Below, one piece after another: positions 32,098 through 41,989 of a stretch of DNA of 64,000 bases (the first letter of the stretch is position 1; each line of letters starts with the position of its first letter). The notes below the pieces were generated by a model, which had not been told where the DNA came from, ran no database searches, and saw only the letters and a list, made by a program, of their open reading frames with translations. The translations under genes and the position numbers were made by a program. The DNA comes from Gnetum montanum (Eukaryota; Streptophyta; Gnetopsida; Gnetales; Gnetaceae). Location: positions 233,785 to 297,784 of the forward strand of contig MNCI01004660.1 in assembly GCA_015680685.1 (NCBI GenBank), read 5' to 3'.

Positions 32098-33881
32098 TGT
32101 TGAGGTCAACCTCACCCATGCTAGGCATGGGACCATTATCAATGCACATGTAAGAAATTATAGTTGCAAAGTAGTCAAAATGCACAAATCAAATTCATAG
32201 GAATTCAACAAAAGCTATACTAGTTTAATGTAAAAAGAAAAATATACACAATAGGTCCTCAACCACACATAAATAAAATAAAATAAAATAAATGGATTTC
32301 AATTGCTAAATGAGCAAGTAGTACACCAGCACATGATAAATAGTGCACCACATGCTTTGCACAGACCTCTAAAAGATGACCTCAATGTAACCTATTAGTC
32401 ATGCTGCTATTACCAATTGCCCCTTGGAGAGAGAAAGTGATATAAAGGAATTCCATTTAGGAAAGAAAAGAAATAAAATCAAGAGAAAAGTTAAGCCACC
32501 TAAAAAATGCCAAAAAAATAGCATATCCTTAAATTATAAAACATGCTAATGACTGCATAGTTTTTGCAAGTCTAATGAATTGATTTTCATATTTTTTTAA
32601 AGTCAAATAGAGCATTCTCAAATAAAGTATGATGCTACAAACAAATTTCAAAACTATTTAATTTTCTATCAGCAAATAGATTCTCTTTTTTGGAATTCCC
32701 AAAGCGTGCTAGTTGAAACTCCTCCTATCATGAAAAAGAATTACATATTTACAAAACGTTTGTTAAAACATTTGTAATAGTGATGCAGCATGTTGACGAT
32801 GAATGATGCTTAATGGTAGTTCATGGGTTTCTTCTCCCGCAAGCTGCTATTTACAATGGAGCCAACCAAAGCCAATGGGGGGCGGAGCCAAAGCCTGCAG
32901 CCACCATTCTCTCTTCTTCTGGTAGGCAACGCCGACAGCAGAGGCAGTGAACCACACAAGCGTAACCTGCATGCATAGATGGCGATAGGTGGCACGTCAA
33001 TAGTGACGCGGACACCGTGACGGGTGTTGTTTTGAGACACCGATCTCTCGTTTTTTCTATCCTATCACAGCACTCATACAGGAAACGAGCCACAGAACCT
33101 CTTCCTAGATGTGGGAGGTGTCCAAGCAATAGCAGACACCTGGTGCCTGGTAATGGTGGATCCAGCAGAAGTCTTTCTTTTTGCCCATAAATAGACAACC
33201 TATGGTAGCAGCCCTAGATAGTCTCTCTAGATGGTGCATCATAGTGATAGCTGTAGTTGCAGTATGGGTGACCAAAGATAGAGGTTGATGCACAAGGGAT
33301 AGTCTATTTCTTTTAGTCTCTAACCACAGCAAACAGTGGTCGATGGTGTTTGTCATTGCATCCAATACGCATGTTGATTTTCTGTTTTGTGCACTTTTGT
33401 ATTTTTTTTTTCTTTGCCAATTGTAGTGGCATTTCAGCACACAGTATCAATAGGGGTGTGCTTCCTAAAGCACAGGTAGACAAGCAAGCACCTGGGCTAT
33501 CCATTTTGCTGCATTGCTTTGTGTTAACCTAAGTTTCTTTTGCTTAGTCACCTTTAATTTGATGTGATTGTAACAAGACCATTAGTCTTTGTCAAATGTT
33601 TATTTCTAAATAGATCGTTAAAATCAGACTTTTTCTTGTATTTGGAGTTCTCAAAATTCCGGTTATTTTTTAAAAAAACAATATTTCATTTCTCAACTTA
33701 TTTTTGCTACTTTATTTTTCCTGTTTAATGTTGGGATAGTTATTCTATTTAATTTTCTTTATCAAATTTCCTAGTTCAATTTATCTATTTAAATGTCACA
33801 TAGCTTTTTCAGCAGAGACTATTCCCAAGTTTCCATACCTATACGGGAGGTCTTAGCATGTCAAAAATTTACATATCAACA
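32098..33881 (+). mobile_element. LTR C of the array element, shared by units 2 and 3
   Basis: This 1784-bp LTR runs TGTTGAGG…ATCAACA. It is the fullest LTR, lacking none of the segments deleted in A or B. The GC-richer block near 32800-33250 encodes overlapping antisense frames (up to 115 codons); related antisense frames occur in LTR A. Primer site follows at 33887. Confidence 0.68.
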
Positions 33882-33886
33882 CCTTT

Positions 33887-33904
33887 TTGGCGCTGGAAGG
33901 AGGG
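33887..33904 (+). promoter_or_regulatory. Primer-binding-site-like sequence, unit 3
   Basis: TTGGCGCTGGAAGGAGGG lies five bases after LTR C and differs from unit 1 by one A-to-G change. Confidence 0.5.
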
Positions 33905-34289
33905 TAGTTTCTCAACCTTTTCTTTATTTTCCTTTTATGTTTCTTTTTTTTTAAAAAAAACAAATTACCATTTTTTTATTACTGCCTATTTTTGTTTTTG
34001 CCTCCCTATTTTCAGTTTTATTGCTCTATTTTAGTTTCATTTTCAAATCTCCAAATTTATATTCTAGAAATCTTTTTTTTTTAATTTGTTTTTCTGAAAT
34101 TTAATTAAGGTGATTTAAATTATTTTACTTTTAATTTACTTTTCTAAAATTTTGTAATTTCAATTTTACTTTTAAAAATAAAAAGAATAAAATAATAATA
34201 AATAAATAATATAGCATTCAAATGTTTTTACCATTTTCTTTAATTTTCAAAGTTTATTAGCATTTTACATTTCCTATTATTTTTCATTT
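33905..34289 (+). other. AT-rich leader, unit 3
   Basis: Untranslated leader with T-runs and an AATA/AAT run, as in the other units. No gene seen. Confidence 0.5.
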
Positions 34290-36087
34290 ATGAGTGACTC
34301 TTCTGACAGAACATCTCAACAAAGAACTCATACTCCTATCCCTAGTCAACCAGCTACTTGTCAATTTAATTTGTGAAAACAATGAGCTTCACTTTTTCTA
34401 AGTTCAATTCCTAAGAAAGCTCAGACTAAGATGGCAGCGCATCAACCCCTGGCTCCCTTAGTAAGAAACACTTTTAAAATCCATAACTACCATGACATAC
34501 CAAAATCCCTTCAGAACATAAATATATTCTTTGATCCTACAATCCCTACGAATGATGCCCACCGGCACATACAATGTTTTGAAACCTTATTAGGGATCCA
34601 CAACATTGCACATAATGATGTAGCATGCAGGGTGTTTGTAACAACATTTAGGAGCAAAGCAACCCAATGGTTCTTAATGCTTCCTCATGCCTCTATTAAC
34701 ACATGGCAAGAATTTAAAAATAAGTTTTTGAATCAGTTTGACAAATTTATAAGCCCTGCTATCATATCAAATAACTTTACTAACCTAAGAAAACTACTTG
34801 GGGAAAATGTTAGGGATTATAACCTTATATTTCTTCATCAAATTGCCTATGTGCCAAATGAGATGCGATAATAGCCAGATGATATCCTCAACTTCCATCT
34901 CTCTACCATTGATCCATTCTTCACTTATTCCATCAAATCTGATCCCAACATAATGGAAATACAACGTGCAATGTCAAAAGCTATGAAATTAGAGGAAATC
35001 ACCCTTATGAACAACATCCAACCCCAATTTGGGATAATGAGTGTTAGTAACCCTATGCAATCAAACTCTCTACTCTTACCAACTTTTCAAACATCTAATA
35101 TTATGCCTCAAGCTATTTCTCCCTTTCAACCAACTCAACCTTTATATAATTACTCTCAAGGCTCCATGTCTTCTTCATTCTTACCAACCAACACTGGTTT
35201 GAATGATGGCCAATCAAAAGTCTTAATTCAATCCATTATAAACCCAAACAGGACATCAAATTTTGTTGAACCACCAACCCAAACTCAAGATCAGATGACC
35301 CAAATACTCACATCACTACAAAAACTGTCCAATGAAGTGGTTGAGCTAAAGAGGAACAATAACAAAGGCCCTATACAACCAAAAAAACTAAGTGCATCAA
35401 TCAACGATGATTATTGTCCTTTTCATAATACGAGGCAACATTCTGAAAAGACTTGTCCTCAATTCATGGCATTGTATGGTGATAATAACCAAGGGCAGAA
35501 AAATGGGAAAAACCCTATCATGGTCCTTAATGTACCTCATGAGACAGAAAATGAAGAGGTTTCCTCTAGAACATGTTATGGTAGGCGACCCTACCCCACA
35601 TAACACTCACTACTGCAAAATTAGTGACATTATGAATGCTGCACAACAACAAACAAGGAACAATTCCTATACACCTCGAAACAAAAGAGTTCCTAGTCAA
35701 AACAATGCAAACAACCAATCTAGGTCATCCCAAGTAACTGCCCCACAACGACCAAACCCCCCTTCTATACTTAGAAGAGTTCCATCTCAACAAGAAGCCA
35801 AAGATGTACATAAGAATTATGATTTGGTTGAGGACTTAAAAAGAGTTAAAGCCAACATTTCGATGTATGAACTCCTACACTTCAACGAAATAAAAGAAGT
35901 GATTCGGGATATGGTTCATATACTCGTAGCCCAAAGAGAAAAATCCCAAATTCCCAAAAGGCAAGTTCACTTTGCACAGAGTCCTAACACATTATCAATA
36001 CAAAATGTGGATAATTCCATGTCTAGCAAAAAGGACCACCCCCCATTTCCTAAGAACTGGGATTATTTTAGGAAAGAATGTCCATAA
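34290..36087 (+). pseudogene. gag of array element, unit 3 (broken)
   Basis: ATG at 34290 (MSDSSDR) is followed by in-frame TGA at codons 29 and 32. The second possible start, MAAHQP at 34431 in the same frame, opens 146 codons with a well-kept capsid domain (ATQWFLMLPHAS, NTWQEFKNKFLNQFDKF) and ends at TAA 34869 where the other units have Gln/Pro codons. The frame resumes from 34953 through the linker and the C-x2-H-x4-H-x4-C knuckle (CPFHNTRQHSEKTC, near 35415-35456). A small deletion near 35565 shifts the frame, after which it is open to TAA at 36085. Confidence 0.8.
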
Positions 36088-36536
36088 CTATTTAATGGAT
36101 TCTGGTGCAACTGTTAGTGTTATGCCTCTTGACATTTGTAACACCTTACAAGCACAAATGATACCACAAAATAAAAGTGTGATTCAACTTGATGGATCTA
36201 ATGTACCTGTGGTAGGATTATGAAAAGGAGCTAAGGTACAACTTAAGTAATATCCTACATTTACATGTTATACAGATATCCTAGTAGTTGACATGACACC
36301 CACATATGGTGTGCTCTTATCTAGAACTTTGGGAGCTAAGTTTGGGGGCTTCTTTAGGTCGGATTTCTTAGAATTATTGATCCCTATCTACGGAAAATCT
36401 GAGTACATGACTATACCCCGAGAACCCTTCTACAAAGAAGTAGTAACAACCTTGGATCAACAAAATCAATCTTTGGAAAATCAAAACACTAATCTTTATG
36501 TTGGGGTTATTGAGGTTGAGTGTAGTGAACATGTTG
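36060..36536 (+). pseudogene. Protease region of array element, unit 3, identical to unit 2
   Basis: DSGATVSVMP is intact near 36098-36127; TGA near 36220 and TAA near 36247 break the frame before the T-P-T-Y-G-V-L-L-S-R linker at 36293. The whole block is base-for-base identical to 23390-23866 in unit 2 and ends at the N at 36537. The flanks on the left differ at several per cent. Either recent gene conversion occurred or the assembler placed unit 2 sequence here. Confidence 0.75.
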
Positions 36537-36655
36537 NGGATGGGATCTACATAAGAGATAGGATTTTTTGTAGTTCCACTCACATAGTCATTTCCAACAT
36601 GTTCACTACACTCAACCTCAATAACCCCAACATAAAGATTAGTGTTTTGATTTTN
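36537..36655. other. N-bounded 117-bp segment in wrong orientation
   Basis: Ns stand at 36537 and 36655. The 117 bp between them (36538-36654) are the reverse complement of array-element sequence corresponding to about 23811-23927 in unit 2, overlapping what is already present on the left. True genomic inversion would not explain the Ns and the repeated overlap, so this is read as a misplaced contig piece. Any protein read through it is artificial. Confidence 0.88.
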
Positions 36656-37182
36656 GATGAATTTTGTCTAAGTGATCAAACACCTTTAGGGGAAGACAAA
36701 GATATAAATAAAACCCTACCTGTTAAAACATTTGAAGGTGTGCTATATTTCAATGACACATCCATGGAACATTATCCTGGAAAAGCTATATTCGATGACC
36801 CACCAAGACCTAGACCTATCATTGAAACTTATATTAAAGAAAAAATTTATAGAAAACGATCAAGCAAGATAAAAGTAGGTCTTGATTTTCATAATCTTAA
36901 GCATCAAACAATTTTCAAGAGATGGTTTGATAAAAAATATGTAGCTAAAAATTTTCAAGTAGGTGTTCTAGTCCTTAGAAGAGATAGAGCATCTGGTCAA
37001 ACTGACCTTCAAACTAAGGTTTCACCTATGTGGTCAGGTCCATTCCAAATTGTAGACATCACTGCCCCAAATGTGTTCAAGATTGCTGATTTGCAAGGAC
37101 ATAGGTTCAATAAGAATTTTATGCATTTTATTTGAAGGATTTCTACGCAGGTACCCCACATGGGCACTTCATGATTTCCTGA
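36656..37182 (+). pseudogene. Linker and integrase C-terminal module, unit 3
   Basis: Continues the acidic linker (DEFCLSDQTPLGEDKD) into FQVGVLVLRRD, MWSGPFQIVDI and NKNF; a 1-nt loss near 37122 breaks the final NAFHLK. The stop equivalent to unit 2 is TGA at 37180. RT, RNase H and the integrase core are absent. Confidence 0.75.
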
Positions 37183-37790
37183 CTCTCCTTCATTTCCTCT
37201 TCTGGGCGCACTGGTTCTAGAAATCTTGTGCTCGTGCAGCACCTGCATCGTCGGCGTCCTCCGCCGAACCGTAGCCTCAGACTCAGCCTTCACCTTAACC
37301 TTAGCCTTAGCCTTAACCTTAGCCTTGTGTTTTCTTATCTTTATTTCTAAGTGTAAAGCTGAGTAAGCCTAAGTTTGATCATACCTATACTGTAACAAAA
37401 GTGTTATTATCCTCCTGGTTTCATCTCACACCATCATCTCTGAAATTTGGGTCAACGTGTGCTTGGAATGTTTTTTTCTTTTCCAGAAAATCTCATATGG
37501 GCACTGCCATATGTATTGTGCATGCCAATTGATCGATGATGGGAAGAATCATGACTCAGGAAACCCAACGTGGAATGTTAATTATTGGGTAGTGCCGGTG
37601 GCATGGCATAGGGAGTCAGCGGGGTCACCAAGTGTGGAATAAGGAGAATACTACGCTGTCGTGGTAGGGTAGGCACACGCATAAGCAAAAAGGAAACGCA
37701 AATGTTGGGGGATTACATAGCTAATATGCTTTGTGTATGCGTATGATACTTTTGCGCTTCTGTGAGTCTTTTTGGGCGTCTTATGTGTTT
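37183..37790 (+). other. 3' non-coding part of array element, unit 3
   Basis: Homologous to 6312-6903, with a CCTTAG-type hexamer run at about 37270-37327. No coding pattern was supported. Confidence 0.5.
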
Positions 37791-38033
37791 TTAAATTCCA
37801 GTGTTTGCGTTACCGCATGAAGCACTAGCACTGACTCTACCTCTAGCTCTAGCTCTGTTCCTACCGGCAACGGTGGCATGTTTCGGTTGCATAAAACTTT
37901 GAAAGTGAAAAATGAAATGATTGGCATCAGCGAAGCTCCCATTCTGAGGAGCAGCAGCAGCAGCGCTCCTTTGCCGACATGGAATCAAGGACGACATGGA
38001 ATCAAGGACGGCATGGAATCAAGGACGGCATAT
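37791..38033 (+). other. Ser-rich block truncated by a deletion, unit 3
   Basis: Homologous to 6904-7233 up to the poly-Ser tract and TWNQG. It then runs into a 17-bp tandem repeat and jumps to sequence equivalent to 7563 in unit 1; about 0.4 kb (relative to unit 1) is missing. Confidence 0.5.
37975..38031. repeat. 17-bp tandem repeat at a deletion junction
   Basis: Three copies of CGACATGGAATCAAGGA or CGGCATGGAATCAAGGA (37975, 37992, 38009) and a partial fourth. Units 1 and 2 have one copy. The repeat sits exactly where unit 3 has lost the following 0.4 kb, which suggests template slippage during break repair. Confidence 0.85.
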
Positions 38034-38394
38034 AGGAGCACCAAAGAGAGGTGAAATTCCAACATAACATAAAAGGAATGCTTCACTAATTTTAGGAATA
38101 CCCTTTTAGGTATTCATCTTACAACCAATCTTGAAAAAGCTCCCTTCTAAGATAGGAAAATAATAAGACATTACCCTTTTAGCCTTTTAAGAAAAAAAGA
38201 AGAGGGATATAGTCAAGGCAAAAAATGAAGCATGATGTTAACTAGAGCACACAAAGGGAAAACATTAATTAGAGAATTTGCAGTGAACCACATTACATAG
38301 AAATTTCCAAATGGTATAAAAACAAGGAAACAAAAACAACTCCAACTACCTATCTGGGGCAGCCTCTATTCTATGGAAAGAAATCAACTAACAC

Positions 38395-39886
38395 TTGGTA
38401 GGGAGTGTTAGGAGAGATGCAAAAGAAGTTAGCCTCTTGGAGAGGTATGTTTCTATCTTCTACAAATAAGCTAACTTTCGCTAAATCTATCCTCTCAAAC
38501 ATTCTCATTTATAGTGCACTCATATTTAGTTCCCCAGCCCAATTTGTATCGCAAGTCAATTAGTCAAGTGGGGAGGAGCATCGTTGATTTCATTTGATTG
38601 CTTGGGATAAGGTGGATATCCTAGTTCATGCAAGTGGTTGTGGGCTTTGAGATTTCAGGAGGTAGGCTTGTATTCTAGCTGCTAAGTTGGATTGGGAGGT
38701 TTGCTCTCAAGTAAACAAGCCTTGGCTCAATTATCTTCAAATGTGCTATCCTAATTTGTTAAAGCCTTGAAGATATAGAAAACCATTAAGAAAGGATGGA
38801 CTTTCTTTCAAGTCACTTATGCATTAGGAATTTGGGGAAGGAGACATTCTGGTGGAAGGTCTTCTAATAGAACAAGCTTATCACAAAATGATTAGGCAAG
38901 TTTTTTCTAAAGTAGTCATCCTATTGTACAAAGGTCCAAGAGCACAAGTTAAGGATTGGTTCAATAGGGGGTAGTGGAGAACTCCATCAATCTTTCACAA
39001 TGATAATAGACATGGCCAATTCACCAAATTGTAAATATCCTTAAAAGACATAGCCCCTCTAATTTAGCCCATGAAGATACCTTGCATTTTACTTTGACAA
39101 ACTGGAGACAATGAGGCTCATATCTTTATATGCAATTATTTGCCAAAGTAAGGGGATGGGACCTTATTTGAAGGTTGCATTGTTGATCAAAGATGAGGCT
39201 TTTTGCTTGGTTGTTGGCTCATCATGGAATGCTCACTCAAGAAAAAATCTAGTAATGGAGTTTTTCCATGGCCTCCTAGTGTATCCTTTGCTATAAGAAT
39301 ATTGAAACTACAAAAAAACATTTTCACAAAATGTCTATTTACAAAGGTTGTAGGTTGATTTGTGTGGATGTGGACTAGGATCCTAAGGGATCACTGTTAG
39401 GTAATGATTACAGAAGGGCCCATCATTCAAAGCCACTTACATGAGATTTCATTATGGGTGGAGGTTGCCTAGGAGGCAAGTGGAATGTTAACACATTTCA
39501 TGAAAACTATGTAAACTCTCCCTATAAATGTATCTCGAAAGCATTCACCAGCTTCCACTTATGGAAAAACATCCATGAATGCACAATGATAGTGTTTAAT
39601 TCTTGTGACTTCTTGTGAGATGAGCTAATATGGCACTCGTAAACTATGTGTTCTTTTGCTTTTCCAAATATGAACACCCCTTCTTTTAAATGAACTTTCT
39701 TATGTAACACATGATTATTTTTTGGTTCTTAGTTACAATGCCATATAGGAATGCCTATGTCTTTCTAATTAGTCTAAGTGTTTATTTGTTTTGCTGGCCC
39801 CCCCATGATGATATTGCTATTGTAATTGTTGATTTCAGGGTTCATCCCTCTTCTTATATAAATGACTAGACTTTCCCTTAAAAAAA
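38395..39886 (+). pseudogene. L1-type LINE ORF2 3' fragment with 3' tail, unit 3
   Basis: Homologous to the unit 1 and 2 fragments, with SWRGMFLSSTNKLTFAKSIL, and a 39111-39296 open piece in the distal part. It has internal losses of about 25 bp near 38560 and about 10 bp near 39475. The 3' tail and A-run (about 39880-39886) are present. The C-rich stretch near 39797 is shorter than in unit 2. Confidence 0.7.
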
Positions 39887-39889
39887 TGA

Positions 39890-40853
39890 ATAGCTCCAAA
39901 AGTGAAGTAAAAATTCTTGAAGTTAAGGACTATCACTAAATAAATTTTCCTACAACCTTTGCTTAAAACGATGTAAATATAAGCTACAAAAAAACCAAGA
40001 AGTTTGAGCAAGGAGACAAGTAAAAAATTAATAGATGAATTAGTCTTCCATATTGCAAAGTATTGCAAAGAGTACATATTCGATCATGAGCAACTAAATG
40101 AGAGCAGTAAATGCCAATAGGAAAACCTACTAAATTAAATACTATTAAAAATATTTAATTTTTTAAGGAGTGGAAACATTCTATATCTTTTGAATCAAGT
40201 GCTTCCATAATTTCCTGTTATAGCTAACATTTCATAGATAATTGAATCTTTGCCAAATCATAATAATCCTAGCCCCTCCCAAGACTCCACCTTGGTGACA
40301 TGAGCATTGAGGCTCTAGGTGATGATCCTTGGTCAAATGCTAGCATTAAAACTAATAATAGTACAAGAAAATTGGGGTTGAATTGAAAAAATTGAGTGAT
40401 TAAAATTTTGTCTAATATATGCAAAAAAGTCTAAAAAATTAAACTATTTAAAGCCATTAATGTCATAGAGAATATTGCACTCAAACTAAGTAATTAATCA
40501 TTTGCACATACGAAAGGATGAAAGAAAGGTAAGGCCAAGTTTACACTACACACAATAAAGGCATTATGCTTAATAACCCATGGTTCATTATTAATAGGAA
40601 GCCACTAAGGAGATAACTTATTAAGCATTGAAGTAGGAGCTATGAAATTGTTCAAGATCCAAATATTACTGATAAATCTCTAAGTCTTCTAAATGTATTT
40701 TATGGCAATAAAGTTTTTCAAGTCATAAGACCTAGGTTAGAGCTAGGGCACAAGCATTCAAAAGAGGTTAAATTTTTGTTCATTCACCAATCCTCATAGG
40801 ATCCTACCTTGGTAGGATGAGCATTGAACCTCTAGGTGATGATCTTTTTTATA
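39890..40853. other. AT-rich non-coding stretch, unit 3
   Basis: Homologous to 9492-10456. No gene seen. Confidence 0.45.
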
Positions 40854-40966
40854 AACAATGAGGTGTTATCCTAGTGGTAAGACTCTTAATTTGAAAGCTC
40901 CAAATTACAAATATCTTAGGGTGTGCCAATGTTTCAATTATTTTAGGTTCAAACACCCCCTAATGA
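40854..40966 (+). repeat. SINE-like repeat, shorter form, unit 3
   Basis: Orthologue of 10457-10560, with CTAGTGGTAAGA head and TTTTAGGTTCAAACACC tail. Confidence 0.45.
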
Positions 40967-41030
40967 TCCTTTTAAGAACTTGAAATAGTTATAACTTTAA
41001 TGAAAAAAACTAAATTTAAAAAATGAGCAT

Positions 41031-41844
41031 TCATGGGATGTGACATCGCATGGGCTGCAATATCGTGTACATGATATCATGTCGGAAGCTGCAATATCAC
41101 GTATGTAATATCGTAGCCCATCACCAGTTCTATAAATAAGAGGTGGCTCTCCCTTATTTCACCATCTAGACCTTAGCCAAAATCTTGTCATTTTCCCATT
41201 CTAGAGTTAGGATAATTTCCATGTGCCTGCAGTAGAGGTCCAAAAGTGAACGGATCTTTATTCAAGTAATTCTGTACCTGAGCACACAATTGTGTATGGA
41301 AATAAAGATGAACTTTTGGATAAACCTTGCAGCATATGGACTAAGCTAAATAGGACTTTAATTATTGTTAATTGTTTAAATGCTTTCTTAAGGAATCAAT
41401 CTCTCTCAACCCTCAACTCTCATAGTTAAGTGCATTCAGTAAGACCACTTCGAGCACATGCGTTATGCTTGCTAATCCCAATAATGAATAGTGTTTCGTA
41501 ATCCTAGTAGCGTTGCATTCATTCAGGGTGTGAATGGAAAGTGGGAATGGATACTAATGCTAGGAAAATTAGAGCTTAGTTAGTGAAAGTTAGTTACTTA
41601 GTTTCTTCACCCTTTCCTCTCTTAGCATAGGCGATAAAAACATAAAAGATATAAAAATCACATGCCCCAAGCTTACTTAACCATACAACCATGACAAATA
41701 TAAGTAAGCTTGGGAGGAAAAATATTGATTAACCTTAGGTGTTCCATAAGGCGTGTAGGCACTTAGTCTATGGAGTTCGACTGGATCATGCATGTAACAC
41801 TCATATTCGTATGGTTGAGTGTAGGGGTACCTCGCCACTCATCA
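41031..41844 (+). mobile_element. 5' LTR of 7-kb element
   Basis: This LTR is 814 bp, begins TCATGGGATG (TG changed to TC) and ends CACTCATCA. Its first 100 bp contain an expanded set of ATATCG/GATATC palindromic pieces between GGGCT and AGCCC, longer than in the 3' LTR. Confidence 0.85.
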
Positions 41845-41866
41845 TTAGAGCTGTTGCCAGGGACGA
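41845..41866 (+). promoter_or_regulatory. Primer-binding site resembling tRNA-Asp, 7-kb element
   Basis: TTAGAGCTGTTGCCAGGGAC lies directly after the LTR. Compared with the tRNA-Asp-complementary TGGCGCCGTTGCCGGGGA it keeps GTTGCC and GGGA with several transitions. Its position supports the plus orientation. Confidence 0.65.
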
Positions 41867-41989
41867 AGTTGTTTGTGCGCTAAGTAGAACATAGGAAATC
41901 ATCCACATCATTGGGAAGCTTAAACGAGCCCTTAGGGTTAATCAGAAGAAAATTTAAACAACGGTCAATAGCACACCGACAAGATAAAC

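Noticed and set aside
36293-37135. Open frame of about 280 codons across the Ns
   Set aside because: It passes through the misoriented 117-bp piece and two Ns; only the parts outside are array-element protein.
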